A program made the position numbers and the translations under genes. A stretch of 64,000 nucleotides of DNA from Corynebacterium marambiense. Its GTDB lineage: Bacteria > Actinomycetota > Actinomycetes > Mycobacteriales > Mycobacteriaceae. Shown in pieces: positions 9,077-18,344 of this stretch. Below the pieces are notes generated by a model. It did no database searches. It was not told the DNA's origin and saw only the letters and a list, made by a program, of their open reading frames with translations. The stretch's first letter is position 1. Every line of letters starts with the position of its first letter. Where the stretch lies: positions 186,001 to 250,000 of the forward strand of contig NZ_JAEIOT010000004.1 of NCBI RefSeq assembly GCF_016342275.1, written 5' to 3'.

Positions 9077-10090
9077 CTAGTTCCGGTGGTCCTGCAGCCT
9101 GCGGGCCGCGGCCACCGCGAAATAGGTGAGGATCTGGTCGGCGCCCGCACGCTTGATGGATGTCAATGACTCCATCATGACGGCATCGGCGTCGACCCAG
9201 CCGTTCGCGCCCGCCGCGGCGATCATCGCGTACTCACCGGACACCTGGTAGGCGGCGACGGGCACCGGTGAGGTGTCGGCCACCGCGCGCAGCACGTCGA
9301 GGTATGGCAGTGCCGGCTTCACCATGACGAAGTCGGCGCCCTCGTCGATGTCGAGCTCGACCTCCAGGAGGGACTCTCGGAAGTTGGCGGGATCCTGCTG
9401 GTAGGCGCGTCGGTCACCGTCGAGGGATGAGCCGACGGCTTCGCGGAACGGGCCGAAGAACGCGGAGGCATACTTCGCCGAATAGGCCATGATGGCGACA
9501 TCCCCGTGCCCCGCGTCATCGAGGGCCTCACGGATCGCGGCGACCTGGCCGTCCATCATCCCGGACGGGCTGACTATGTGGGCACCGGCCTCGGCCTGGG
9601 AGACCGCCATCTTCCGGTAGAGGTCCACGGTGGCGTCGTTGTCAACGATCGTGTGCCCCGACCGGTCCTCGGCCAGAACTCCGCAGTGACCGTGGTCGGT
9701 GAATTCGTCGAGGCAGGTATCGGCCATCACGAGAATGTCGTCGCCGAAGCGCTCGCGGACCGCGGTAACCCCCCGGTTCAGGATGCCGTCGGCATGCCAC
9801 GCGACGGAGCCGGTGGCGTCCTTGTCGCCCGGTCGGGGAACGCCGAACAGGTCGATGCAGCGGATGCCCGCGGAGCGGGCCTCCTCGACCGCGGCAAGGA
9901 GTGAGCTGGTGGTGTGTTGCACGACCCCCGGCATGGAGCCGATGGGGTTGGGTTCGTCGATGCCGTCGGCGATGAACATCGGGAGAATGAAGTCCGCCGG
10001 TCGGAGTGTGTTCTCTGCGACCAGCTCACGCATCGCCAGGCTGGTGCGCAGACGACGCGGGCGACGGACCGGACGGGAAGAAGCAGTCAC
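9077..10090 (-). CDS. hemB: Porphobilinogen synthase (delta-aminolevulinic acid dehydratase)
   Basis: HemB condenses two 5-aminolevulinates to porphobilinogen in the cytosol. The 337-residue length fits. Both Schiff-base lysine motifs are present: [18 protein letters not shown] and [13 protein letters not shown]. The metal segment reads [14 protein letters not shown]: the first and last cysteines of the zinc-type CxCx7C site are kept, but the middle position is Asp as in magnesium-type enzymes, so metal use is ambiguous. The GTG at 10090 is chosen because it begins the conserved [10 protein letters not shown] region and follows GAGAGG at 10 nt; the open frame upstream has no family similarity. 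It is 97 bp downstream of hemD and probably co-transcribed with it. Confidence 0.96.
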   Translation of the reverse strand: MTASSRPVRRPRRLRTSLAMRELVAENTLRPADFILPMFIADGIDEPNPIGSMPGVVQHTTSSLLAAVEEARSAGIRCIDLFGVPRPGDKDATGSVAWHADGILNRGVTAVRERFGDDILVMADTCLDEFTDHGHCGVLAEDRSGHTIVDNDATVDLYRKMAVSQAEAGAHIVSPSGMMDGQVAAIREALDDAGHGDVAIMAYSAKYASAFFGPFREAVGSSLDGDRRAYQQDPANFRESLLEVELDIDEGADFVMVKPALPYLDVLRAVADTSPVPVAAYQVSGEYAMIAAAGANGWVDADAVMMESLTSIKRAGADQILTYFAVAAARRLQDHRN

Positions 10091-10187
10091 GGGAAATAGA
10101 CCTCTCGGAAGGGTTGCTGGTGTCGGAAGGGACGCACTTACCGTCCTACTCCCCACGCGCGGGTCGTGCACGGCGTGCGCGCGGACG

Positions 10188-11873
10188 TCAGGAGTTCGTC
10201 CGACGTGAGCGGCGCTTCTTGCGCGGGGGCGGCAGTTGCCCGGCGGCACGCAGGGCCGCGACATGGGCGGCCAGCGCATCGACGAGCTCAGCGACACCGG
10301 CGACCGAGGGCTGAACATCGACCCGCAGTCCCATCTCCGCAGCGGTGGCCGCAGCCATCGGACCGATACAGGCGATGATGGTCCGCTGGTGCGGTTTGCC
10401 CGCGATACCGACGAGGTTGCGCACGGTGGACGAGGACGTGAAGCAGACGGCGTCGAAGCCCCCGGACTTGATCATCTCGCGGATCTCGGCGCTGGGCGGG
10501 GCAGCTCGTACAGTGCGGTAGGCGACGATGTCGTCGACCTCCCACCCGAGGTCAACAAGACCCTCGACGAGTGTCTCGGTCGCGATATCGGCGCGGGGCA
10601 ATAGAACCCGGCCGACGGGGTCGAGATCGGAGTCGTACTCGGGGAACGCGTCGACCAGGCCGACGGCGTTCTGGTTGTTCGACCGCGGGGTGAGTTCCGG
10701 GGTGATCCCGAGGTCACGGATCGCGGCTGCGGTCTTGTGTCCGACGGCGGCAATCCGGACGCCGGCGAAGGAGCGGGCGTCGAGACCGAAATCGGACATC
10801 TTCGACCACAGTGCCTTCACAGCGTTGACGGAGGTCAGTACAACCCACTGGTAGCGACCCTCGACGATGCCCTTGACGGCGCGTTCCATCTGCGCGGGAT
10901 TCCGCGGCGGTTCCACTGAGATCGTGGGCACCTCCTGCGGGATGGCGCCGTGGCTAGCGAGCCGGGTCGACATCGGCGCGGCCTGTTCCTTGGCGCGCGG
11001 CACGAGGACCCGCCATCCGTACAGCGGTCGGTTCTCCCACCAGGAGTACTTCGAGCGGTCATCCACCGACGTGCCGAGGGAGACGACGAGCTGGCCGGGA
11101 AGCTCCCCGTCGAGCTTGCCCAGGGTGGACAGGGTGGTGTCGTGGGTGCGCTGAAGTCGGGTCGTTCCATGCACGGTGACGGAAACGGGGGTCTGCGGAG
11201 ACATGCCGCGTTCAAGAAGTTCCTCCGCGATAGTCACCAGCTGGTCCCGGGTGGCTTGCAACACGAGCGGCTGCGGTGCGGTGGCGAGCTGGGACCAGTC
11301 GACGTCGCCGCTGGTGATGTCGGTTTCCGTGTAGGTAGAGCCCAAGGCGATGCCCGCGAAGGCGGGAACGGTAGAGGGCACAGACATGCCGGGGACTACC
11401 TGGAACTCGAGGCCCGCGGCTGCGACGGCGTTGATCTCGGCGAGGACGGAGTCACTGGTCAACGGGTTTCCGGCGACGAGTCGGATGACATCGGAACCGT
11501 CAGCGACACCTTCCGCGAGGAGCTTGGCGATGTCCTCCGGGCCGAGGTCGGAGATCTCCGTGATCTCCGCGGCGGTGGGTGCGGGCGGCCGCGGCGGCTT
11601 GCGGCGAGCACCGGCGGCCTTGGCCTCCGCGCACTGACGGGCGTAGGCCTCATCCGCAGCGTCGAGTTTCGCTTGCGGGACCGCCAGCTCGCTGGCCACG
11701 ATCTCGCGGACACCTCCAAGGACCCCTGGATCGGTCACTGCAATGGCCGTGTGGCTGAGCACCTCACGGGCACGGACGGTCAGGAGATCGGGGTTACCCG
11801 GACCCGCTCCGACGAAGATGACGTTCCCCGTCGCGGGTTCCTGGGCCTCGGGGGCCGGATGGGCCATACTCAT
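10188..11873 (-). CDS. hemD: Fused uroporphyrinogen-III C-methyltransferase-like / uroporphyrinogen-III synthase
   Basis: This 561-residue fusion is the arrangement usual in corynebacteria and mycobacteria. Residues about 15-260 form a tetrapyrrole methylase domain that begins [16 protein letters not shown]. Residues about 290-550 are the HemD cyclase, which closes and inverts ring D of hydroxymethylbilane; visible segments include [13 protein letters not shown] and the late [11 protein letters not shown] motif. The SUMT loop that normally reads GGDP is AGNP here, so methylation toward siroheme is doubtful. The ATG at 11873 follows an AAGAAAAG ribosome site. The gene follows the small PH-like gene after a 238-bp gap and precedes hemB by 97 bp. 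The synthase role is well supported; the methylase role is not. Confidence 0.93.
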   Translation of the reverse strand: MSMAHPAPEAQEPATGNVIFVGAGPGNPDLLTVRAREVLSHTAIAVTDPGVLGGVREIVASELAVPQAKLDAADEAYARQCAEAKAAGARRKPPRPPAPTAAEITEISDLGPEDIAKLLAEGVADGSDVIRLVAGNPLTSDSVLAEINAVAAAGLEFQVVPGMSVPSTVPAFAGIALGSTYTETDITSGDVDWSQLATAPQPLVLQATRDQLVTIAEELLERGMSPQTPVSVTVHGTTRLQRTHDTTLSTLGKLDGELPGQLVVSLGTSVDDRSKYSWWENRPLYGWRVLVPRAKEQAAPMSTRLASHGAIPQEVPTISVEPPRNPAQMERAVKGIVEGRYQWVVLTSVNAVKALWSKMSDFGLDARSFAGVRIAAVGHKTAAAIRDLGITPELTPRSNNQNAVGLVDAFPEYDSDLDPVGRVLLPRADIATETLVEGLVDLGWEVDDIVAYRTVRAAPPSAEIREMIKSGGFDAVCFTSSSTVRNLVGIAGKPHQRTIIACIGPMAAATAAEMGLRVDVQPSVAGVAELVDALAAHVAALRAAGQLPPPRKKRRSRRTNS

Positions 11874-12111
11874 GTGTGTCTTTTCTTCAAGGCTTGGGTT
11901 CTCGGGCGCGGCCCGGCTGGACGCCGCACGTGGCGGACAGGAGTTATGGGTCCGGGGTCGGTGCCAGATACCCCGGTACGACAGCAGCGCCCGGACGGGG
12001 CACGGCAACGAGTGGACTGGATGATCACCCGGTCACGTTGTCCGCGGGCGTTGAGCACATACCAGGACAACGATAAAGCATCGGCGGCAGGGTTGAAAAC
12101 CAGCGAGGCTT

Positions 12112-12525
12112 TCAGGGGCACTGCGTACCGTACCGGTCAGGCGCCGGGGCTTGCCCGACGTCGAGTCGGTCGAGAAGTTCTCCGGCGTCCGGGGTGGCGA
12201 CGATGATCCGCTGCACCGTCGGGTGGTCGAGCAGGATTTCTATCCCCGGTTCGGTACCGTGACAGATCGCGAAGGTGGAGGTGATGCCCGAACTCCCGGG
12301 AGCCACCGGCCCCGTGAGCGTCCCGGACCGGGTCACGCCGTTGATGGCGGTGCCGGACAGGTGTGCCCCCGCGACCTTCTCCACCGCAGCGGCTGCATTG
12401 TCCAGGGGACGGGCCGCACGGATCGCGCGCCGCGGAACGGTGAGATGACTGCGCCTGGCGACCGCCTTCTCCCACCAGCTCAGCTGCACGGTGAGCGCCG
12501 TGTCGGTCAGTTTCACCCGAACCAT
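12112..12525 (-). CDS. Small PH-like conserved hypothetical protein after hemC
   Basis: This 137-residue soluble protein resembles a widespread actinobacterial family that starts with a short beta-strand, a conserved Trp/Glu-Lys segment (LSWWEKAVARR) and VPRRAIRA. By shape it is a PH-like barrel, but no biochemical role is known to me. The ATG at 12525 is two bases beyond the hemC stop and has GGGGA 10 nt upstream; a TTG two codons earlier is less likely. The tight spacing implies translation coupled to hemC. Nothing in it suggests an enzyme of heme synthesis. Confidence 0.7.
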   Translation of the reverse strand: MVRVKLTDTALTVQLSWWEKAVARRSHLTVPRRAIRAARPLDNAAAAVEKVAGAHLSGTAINGVTRSGTLTGPVAPGSSGITSTFAICHGTEPGIEILLDHPTVQRIIVATPDAGELLDRLDVGQAPAPDRYGTQCP

Positions 12526-12527
12526 GA

Positions 12528-13433
12528 TCAATGGTCCCCGGTCGCCGCCATGATGTCGGCAGCGCCCCGATCGAGGAGCTGCCGGGCGAGATCGTCACCG
12601 AGGTCGAGGTGGCGGCCCAGGTCGGTGGTCCCGGACACGACGAGTCGCGTGGATCCGTCCAGCGCGAAGACGCCGGCGGTGAGGGTGATCCGGTCACCGA
12701 CGATCGTCGCGTGGCTGGCGACGGGGGCGGTACATCCGGCCTCCAGGCGAGCGAGGATACGGCGTTCCGCTGCGGCACACGCGGTGGCCGAGGGGTCGGT
12801 GAGGGTCTCGATCGCGGAGACCGCCCCGGGGTCCGACTGCCTGCACTCCACAGCGAGGGCGCCCTGGGCCGGGGCGGGAACGAGGACGTCCGGGGCAAAG
12901 ATCTCGGTGGCGCGCTCCCCCATACCGGTACGGTGAAGACCCGCATAGGCAAGGACGACGGCGTCGAGACGACCATCGGTGACGTGCCCCATGCGGGTGT
13001 CGATATTGCCGCGCAGGGGGCGGATGTCGAGGTCGGGGCGCAGGGCGCGAAGCTGGCTCACCCGGCGCGGTGCGGAGGTCCCCACCCGGGCTCCCTCGGG
13101 GAGACCCTCCAGGGTCAGGCCGTCGCGGGCGATGAGCGCCTCGCGGGCGTCCGCTCGCGGGGGGACAACGAGCCGGAATCGGCTGTCCGGGGCGGTGGGC
13201 AGGTCTTTGAAGGAATGGACCGCCATGTCGCAGTCGCCGGCGGCCATGGCATCCCGCAGTGCCTGGGTGAACACGCCGACACCGATACGTTCGACGGGCG
13301 CCTGGGAACGGTCGCCCGGGGTGGTGATGATGGTGAGTTCGGCGTCGAAGCCCGCTGCGATGAGCGCGTCGCGGACGGTCCCAGCCTGGGTGGTCGCCAA
13401 CTGGGAACCGCGGGTGCCGATGCGGAAGGTCAT
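12528..13433 (-). CDS. hemC: Porphobilinogen deaminase (hydroxymethylbilane synthase)
   Basis: HemC joins four porphobilinogens into hydroxymethylbilane using a covalent dipyrromethane cofactor. The 301-residue protein starts [14 protein letters not shown] and contains the catalytic Asp segment [10 protein letters not shown], the Arg-rich substrate motif [13 protein letters not shown] and LRGNIDTR. The cofactor-attachment cysteine lies in [10 protein letters not shown]. The ATG at 13433 is at the expected place. It lies 121 bp after hemA and is followed directly by the PH-like gene. Its substrate is made by HemB and its product is used by HemD in the same cluster. The identification is secure. 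Confidence 0.97.
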   Translation of the reverse strand: MTFRIGTRGSQLATTQAGTVRDALIAAGFDAELTIITTPGDRSQAPVERIGVGVFTQALRDAMAAGDCDMAVHSFKDLPTAPDSRFRLVVPPRADAREALIARDGLTLEGLPEGARVGTSAPRRVSQLRALRPDLDIRPLRGNIDTRMGHVTDGRLDAVVLAYAGLHRTGMGERATEIFAPDVLVPAPAQGALAVECRQSDPGAVSAIETLTDPSATACAAAERRILARLEAGCTAPVASHATIVGDRITLTAGVFALDGSTRLVVSGTTDLGRHLDLGDDLARQLLDRGAADIMAATGDH

Positions 13434-13554
13434 GACTGCCGCTACCTTTCTGCGGCGCCGCCTGGCGCCACCGTGTCGTCATGGGCGCCTGCGGGGCGGC
13501 GCCGTCGGTTCGAACTCTAGCGTTCCACGGCGTCGGACGTGAACCGGGATCCGG

Positions 13555-14937
13555 TCAGGATCCCGCTACGGTATCCGCGACGGTGGCGCGGATCGAGGTG
13601 ATCATCTCCGTGTCACCCACGGGCAGGTCAACGGCGGCGACTGCGACGGGGCGTGCCGGCTGGGGCGGGGTGAGCCCGAAGAGTTCCTGCAGCGCGGACT
13701 CGTAGGAAACGGTCCCCGAGTGGGCCGCGAGTTCCTTTACTCGGACGGTCGGCTGATGCAGGAGCTTGTCGACGACCCGACGAACCGTGCGCGAGACCTC
13801 CTCACGGTCGGAGACCGACATCGTCGGGGTCCGCTGCGCGAGGCGTTCCATCTCCGCCTCCACGAGGTCGGAGGCGTGTCGGCGCAGGGCCGCGACGGCC
13901 GGAACGACGTCGCGGATCCGCTGCGCGGAGGAGTAGGAATCGAGCTCCTCCGAGACGATGCGCATCGCCTGAGCCTGACTGTCATCGTCGGTGTCGCGGC
14001 GGGCCTCGTGCAGTCGCTCGATGTTCACGAGACGGACACCGGGCAGGTCGGCGACGGCGTCGTCGATGTCCCTCGGGAGGGAGAGGTCGATGAAGGTCAG
14101 CGAACAGCCAGCGGGAACGTCGTCCGCCGTCACGGTGAAGTTGTCCGCGCCAGTGGCGGAGATGACGATATCGACCTCGGAGAGGGCCGCGGCGCGCTCG
14201 TCGAAGTCCACGACCCGAGCGGGAACCCCGGCCTCGCGGGAGTGTTCGGCGAGGATCTCGGCGCGGCTGCGGGTGCGGTTCGTCAGTACGAGACCGTCAA
14301 CGCCCATGCGACCGAGGTGGGTTGCGGCCAGCGAAGCCATGACGCCGGCGCCGAGGACCATGGCGGTGGTTCCAGAGAACGGACGGTCACGGCCGTCGCT
14401 CCCGAGCTGCCGAAGCGCCTCCGAACAGGCGAAGGAGACCATGGAGGCACCGGCGTCGTCGATGTCGGTCTCGGTGTGGACCCGCTTGCCGGTATGCAGT
14501 GCGCACTGGGCGAGGGCGTGGAGCGTAGGGCCTGCGGTTCCGAGTTCCCGGGCCTGGGAGTACGCGGCACGGACCTGCCCGATGATCTGCTGTTCGCCGA
14601 TGACCATTGAGTCCAGGCCGGAGGTGACAACGAGCATGTGCTCGGCCGCGGCATCGGCGTAACGGACGTAGAGGGAGCGGCGCAGGAGGGCGGTGTCGAC
14701 ACCTGAGATGGCGTGCAGGACCTCGACGACATCGTTGACACCGGTGTGGAAGCTGTTGGTGACGCAGTAGATCTCGACCCGGTTGCAGGTGGAGACGATC
14801 ATCGCCTCGGAAAGCGACGACCGCCGGATCAGTGCCCTCGACGCCTGCTCACGCGCGACGTCGTCGTTCATGCTGACCTGTTCGAGGACAGCCACGGGGG
14901 CCGACCGGTGCGACATGCCGACCACGAGGACGCTCAT
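13555..14937 (-). CDS. hemA: Glutamyl-tRNA reductase
   Basis: HemA reduces glutamyl-tRNA to glutamate-1-semialdehyde, the committed and usually regulated step of C5 heme synthesis. The 460-residue protein contains the nucleophile motif STCNRVEIY, the conserved SGLDSMVIGEQQI segment, the NADPH fold VLGAGVMASLAATHLG and a helical C-terminal dimerisation region. The ATG at 14937 matches the canonical VLVVGMSHRSAP start and follows GAGG at a good distance. It heads the hemACD group. A 7-bp-arm inverted repeat lies 54 bp upstream. In other corynebacteria hemA is reported to respond to heme-sensing two-component systems, which could act on such a site. Confidence 0.97.
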   Translation of the reverse strand: MSVLVVGMSHRSAPVAVLEQVSMNDDVAREQASRALIRRSSLSEAMIVSTCNRVEIYCVTNSFHTGVNDVVEVLHAISGVDTALLRRSLYVRYADAAAEHMLVVTSGLDSMVIGEQQIIGQVRAAYSQARELGTAGPTLHALAQCALHTGKRVHTETDIDDAGASMVSFACSEALRQLGSDGRDRPFSGTTAMVLGAGVMASLAATHLGRMGVDGLVLTNRTRSRAEILAEHSREAGVPARVVDFDERAAALSEVDIVISATGADNFTVTADDVPAGCSLTFIDLSLPRDIDDAVADLPGVRLVNIERLHEARRDTDDDSQAQAMRIVSEELDSYSSAQRIRDVVPAVAALRRHASDLVEAEMERLAQRTPTMSVSDREEVSRTVRRVVDKLLHQPTVRVKELAAHSGTVSYESALQELFGLTPPQPARPVAVAAVDLPVGDTEMITSIRATVADTVAGS

Positions 14938-14990
14938 GCTGTACACCTCACTGCTTTCGCTACTCTTTTTCCACTGGTGGGACACCACCG

Positions 14991-15011
14991 TTTGATTAGG
15001 CATCAATCAAA
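14991..15011. promoter_or_regulatory. Inverted repeat upstream of hemA (candidate operator)
   Basis: TTTGATT and AATCAAA arms flank a 7-bp centre, 54 bp before the hemA ATG. The symmetry and A+T richness stand out in this G+C-rich DNA. It could bind a dimeric response regulator. The regulator is not known from sequence. Confidence 0.4.
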
Positions 15012-15073
15012 AGGTTGACCCCGCGGTACACCCCGCGTCATCTTTGCTCAAAAGTAGCCCGCCTGCCCCGTTA

Positions 15074-15313
15074 CTACAACAAAGCCTGCGCTAACTCGTC
15101 ATCGTCGACCTCCCAGCACGCAAACTCCTCACCGTCGATGACCACGACGGGAACCCGGTCACCGTACTCCATCGCCAGTTCCGGGTCCGTGTCCACGTCC
15201 CGCAGTTCGAGTACCCCCCCTGCCGCCCCCACAACGGGCTCTATCTGTGTCGCGACACGCACACATGACCCACATCCTTCACGCACCATCAACTCGACAG
15301 TGTGCCCACTCAC
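15074..15313 (-). CDS. Glutaredoxin-like thiol protein
   Basis: This 79-residue protein has a thioredoxin-like fold with a CGSC active-site motif near the N-terminus ([11 protein letters not shown]), a cis-Pro loop (RVPVVVIDG) and a Trp/Asp-rich C-terminus, as in the DUF836/glutaredoxin-like group. It probably performs thiol-disulfide exchange, possibly with mycothiol, but no partner is visible. The GTG at 15313 is chosen because it follows GGAGG and gives the usual short N-terminus; a TTG ten codons upstream lacks a ribosome site. It lies upstream of hemA on the same strand and is divergent from the HAD gene. This neighbourhood is typical of corynebacteria. Confidence 0.8.
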   Translation of the reverse strand: MSGHTVELMVREGCGSCVRVATQIEPVVGAAGGVLELRDVDTDPELAMEYGDRVPVVVIDGEEFACWEVDDDELAQALL

Positions 15314-15435
15314 GGCGCCTCCATCCCCGGAACCATTCGTCAATCGTTGTCACCGTGCACCCGGTTGCCCCGACGGGTGCCCTACGATTGGAGACGTTAC
15401 TGCACGTTCCACTGACGAAAAGGCACCCGACGCGC

Positions 15436-16482
15436 GTGAGCACTTCCACCCCCGATGACGGTATCCTCGGCAGCCCCGAGGATTTTCTCGCCACCTGGTC
15501 TGCCTCCCGAGGCAATCTGCGACGCTTCCTGGAGGACACCGCACTCCCCCCGGTCGACGAGTCGACTCAGCGGGCAGCCGGTGAGGCCGCTGCCGCGGCG
15601 GCCATCGCCCAGGCCTTCGACCTTGAGCTGGAGGACTTCACCTCCGGAATAGCCTCGGTGTCCGGCGCCTTCGAGGCCGCCGGATCCAACCACGTCAACG
15701 CCCCCGACCCGGCCATCCAGCAGGATGTCGGGACTGCGGCGTTCTTCGACGTCGACAACACCCTGATTCAGGGAGCGTCGATCCTCGTTTTCGCCCTCGG
15801 CCTGGCCCGGAAGCGCTATTTCCGGGTCGGCGAGGTCCTGCCCGTGATCTGGAAGCAGATCAAGTTCCGAGTGACGGGTTCGGAGAACGCAGAGGACGTC
15901 GCCGAGGGCCGTCAGCAGGCTCTGGAGTTCATCAAGGGCCGTGATGTGGCCGAGCTCGTGGAGCTGTGCGAGGAGATCGTGGACACCCACATGTCCGAGA
16001 AGATCTGGCCCGGTACCCGGGAACTCGCGGAGACACACCTGGCCGCGGGACACCAGGTGTGGCTGGTCTCCGCCACACCGGTGCAGCTGGCCCAGATCCT
16101 GGCCCGACGGTACGGCTTCACCGGCGCATTGGGCACCGTCGCGGAGGTGAAGGACGGCAAGTTCACCGGCCGTCTCGTCGGCGACATCCTGCACGGCCCC
16201 GGCAAGAGGCACGCCGTCGCCGCGCTCGCCGCGGTGGAGGGCCTTGAACTGGAACGTTGCGCTGCATACTCGGACAGCATCAACGATGTCCCGATGCTGT
16301 CAATGGTGGGCACCGCCGTCGCCATCAACCCGGATTCAGCACTCCGCAAGGAAGCAGAGAAACGCGGGTGGGAGATCCGCGACTACCGCAGCCTGCGTAA
16401 GGCCATCCGGGCCTTCGGTGTCCCCGCCCTGGTGGGCGCCGGGTTCAGCGTCCTCGGCTGGACGTGGGTCAAGCGGAACTGA
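15436..16482 (+). CDS. HAD-IB family phosphatase (SerB-like)
   Basis: This 348-residue protein carries all four HAD motifs: [11 protein letters not shown] (nucleophile Asp), WLVSATP, the motif III lysine in GPGKRHAV, and [12 protein letters not shown] helical cap lies between motifs I and II, and the C-terminus has a hydrophobic stretch ([16 protein letters not shown]) that may attach it to the membrane. The first ~95 residues are Ala-rich and low complexity. It belongs to the HAD-IB hydrolases related to phosphoserine phosphatase; the substrate is unknown. The GTG at 15436 is the best start I can see, but it lacks a clear ribosome site, so the 5' end is uncertain. It is divergent from the glutaredoxin-like gene and convergent with the ABC importer. 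Confidence 0.85.
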   Translation: MSTSTPDDGILGSPEDFLATWSASRGNLRRFLEDTALPPVDESTQRAAGEAAAAAAIAQAFDLELEDFTSGIASVSGAFEAAGSNHVNAPDPAIQQDVGTAAFFDVDNTLIQGASILVFALGLARKRYFRVGEVLPVIWKQIKFRVTGSENAEDVAEGRQQALEFIKGRDVAELVELCEEIVDTHMSEKIWPGTRELAETHLAAGHQVWLVSATPVQLAQILARRYGFTGALGTVAEVKDGKFTGRLVGDILHGPGKRHAVAALAAVEGLELERCAAYSDSINDVPMLSMVGTAVAINPDSALRKEAEKRGWEIRDYRSLRKAIRAFGVPALVGAGFSVLGWTWVKRN

Positions 16483-16488
16483 TCACCC

Positions 16489-17280
16489 CTAGGCCAGTTC
16501 CGGGACGATCATCGGTCCACCGGTGACCGGGTCCGGGACGACGCGGGCCTCAAGCCCGAACACGTTCCGCAGCAGGTCGGCGTCCATCACCTCGTCCGGG
16601 GTACCCGTCGCCGCGATCCGCCCCTCCCCCATCACAAGCAGGTGGTCGGCGTACCGGACCGCCAGGTTCAGGTCGTGCAGGACCATGATGATCGTCTTAC
16701 CCTCCTCGTCGCAGAGCCGCCGCACCAGGGAGAGCACGTCGATGCTGTGCGCGAGATCGAGGTAGGTCGTCGGCTCGTCGAGCAGGAGCGTGGGGGTGTC
16801 CTGCGCGAGGGTCATCGCGATCCACACCCGCTGCCGCTGGCCGCCGGACAACTGGTCGAGGGTCCGCTCCGCGAGGTCGGGTACGCCGGTGGTCTCCAGC
16901 GCACGGCCAACCTCGGCCTCGTCCCGGGTCGACCACTGGCTCCACCACGTCTGGTGCGGGTGCCTGCCTCGGGCGACGAGCTGTGCGACGGTGAGCCCGT
17001 CCGGGGCGACTGGTTGTTGCGGCAGCAGGGCGAGCAGTCTCGCCCTCTCCCGCCGGGGTACCGAGCGCAGATCACGGTCATCGAGCAACACGCTGCCCTT
17101 ATAGGACAGCAGCGTGGAGAAGCAGGACAGCAGCGTCGACTTCCCGCACCCGTTCGGCCCGATCAACGCGGTAATCCGCCCCGCGGGGATATCGGTGTCG
17201 ATGCCGTGCAAGATCTCCGTGTCGCCGTAGCCTGCGGTCAGCCCGCAGGCACGGAGCCGGGATTCGCCGTTCGGGGACAT
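16489..17280 (-). CDS. Iron-chelate ABC transporter ATPase (FecE/FepC type)
   Basis: This is the 263-residue cytosolic ATPase of a siderophore/heme-type importer. Walker A is GPNGCGKST, the ABC signature is LSGGQRQR, Walker B is LLLDEPTTYLD and the switch histidine lies in MVLHDLN. The ATG at 17280 overlaps the permease stop (ATGA), showing translational coupling. A much longer frame continues upstream in this phase, but it only overlaps the permease gene. It is the last gene of a binding protein-permease-permease-ATPase operon. The FecE class is specific for ferric chelates, heme or cobalamin; sequence alone does not tell which. Confidence 0.94.
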   Translation of the reverse strand: MSPNGESRLRACGLTAGYGDTEILHGIDTDIPAGRITALIGPNGCGKSTLLSCFSTLLSYKGSVLLDDRDLRSVPRRERARLLALLPQQPVAPDGLTVAQLVARGRHPHQTWWSQWSTRDEAEVGRALETTGVPDLAERTLDQLSGGQRQRVWIAMTLAQDTPTLLLDEPTTYLDLAHSIDVLSLVRRLCDEEGKTIIMVLHDLNLAVRYADHLLVMGEGRIAATGTPDEVMDADLLRNVFGLEARVVPDPVTGGPMIVPELA

Positions 17281-18344
17281 CAGTGTCCTTTCCGGTTGAG
17301 GGAGACGATCATCCAGAGCAGCACCGGAGCACCGGCCAACGCAGTCACGATACCGACGGGGACCTCCCACGGGAGGAGCGCCCGCGCAGCCAGGTCTGCG
17401 GCGGCGACCGTGACGGCCCCGGTCAGCGCGGAGAGCATGAGTGGCGGGGTCGCCGCTCCGGCGGCGATCCGGGCGATCTGGGGCGTGACGAAGGCAACGA
17501 ATCCAATGGGTCCGGCGGCACTGACCGCGACGGCCGCGAGAACGACCGCCGTGAGCAGCTGCGCGGCTTGCGCCGCGGTGACGTGGTGCCCGAGGGTATG
17601 GGCCGTCGCGGGCCCCAACGCCAGCGCCCCGAGGACGAAGGCAAGCCACCCGGCGGCGAGCGTCGCCGTAAGGAGGACCGCGGCCGGGGCCCAGGCGTGG
17701 GCAAAGTCCCGTCCATTGAGGGAGCCGGTGAGCCAGAGCTGCGCGGCGGCCGCCCGTTCCAGGGTGGTGCGGGCGATGATCCAGGTGTTCACGGCTCCCA
17801 GAAACATGGAGACGGCGACACCGATCAGCACGAGGCTCAACATGTTGTTGCGCTCTCGTCCGACGAGGAACCACACCACCACAGCGGTACCGAGTGCCCC
17901 GACCACCGCGGTGAGTGTCAGCCCGATGGATCCGAGGAGCAGACTGGTCCCCTGCCCGAGGACACCGCCGGTGCCGGCGAAGGCGATGACGCTGACGGCA
18001 GCGAAACTCGCGCCGTGGGTGACACCGAGGATGTCGGGGCTGGCCAGTGGATTCCGGGCGAGGGTCTGGGTCAGTGCCCCCGAGAATCCCAGGCACGCCC
18101 CAACGAGCAGGGCGACGACGGCTCTGCCGAGCCGCAGGTCCCAGACGATGGTGCGTTCGATCTCCGTTCCGCGTCCGAGGAGAATGCGCCACACATCCGT
18201 CGGGGCCAAAGGATAGCTACCGAGACCGAGGCCGACGGTGAACACCGCCGCCCCGAGACCGATGAGCAGGAACCCGACGAGCAGAGTACGGGGCCGCCAG
18301 ACGACGGAGATCCCCGCGGTTCGGAAAGCCCTGATTCCGGTCAC
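17280..18344 (-). CDS. Iron-chelate ABC transporter permease (FecD/BtuC type)
   Basis: This 354-residue polytopic protein of the FecCD family has about ten hydrophobic segments. It carries the family landmarks RLGRAVVALLVGACLGFSGA, NPLASPDILGVTHGA (the ATPase-contact and substrate-path region) and the late GPIGFVAFVTPQIAR motif. The GTG at 18344 overlaps the stop of the upstream permease (GTGA). It should form a heterodimer with the other permease and couple to the adjacent ATPase. Tight overlaps on both sides confirm one operon. Confidence 0.93.
   Translation of the reverse strand: MTGIRAFRTAGISVVWRPRTLLVGFLLIGLGAAVFTVGLGLGSYPLAPTDVWRILLGRGTEIERTIVWDLRLGRAVVALLVGACLGFSGALTQTLARNPLASPDILGVTHGASFAAVSVIAFAGTGGVLGQGTSLLLGSIGLTLTAVVGALGTAVVVWFLVGRERNNMLSLVLIGVAVSMFLGAVNTWIIARTTLERAAAAQLWLTGSLNGRDFAHAWAPAAVLLTATLAAGWLAFVLGALALGPATAHTLGHHVTAAQAAQLLTAVVLAAVAVSAAGPIGFVAFVTPQIARIAAGAATPPLMLSALTGAVTVAAADLAARALLPWEVPVGIVTALAGAPVLLWMIVSLNRKGH

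Noticed and set aside
10950-12206. A 418-codon plus-strand frame
   Set aside because: It is antisense to hemD and the gap upstream of it; low-complexity Gly/Arg-rich shadow translation.
16489-18192. A 567-codon frame that could look like a permease-ATPase fusion
   Set aside because: The upstream part is an out-of-frame, Arg/Pro-rich translation of the permease gene. The ATPase starts at 17280 with an ATGA overlap.
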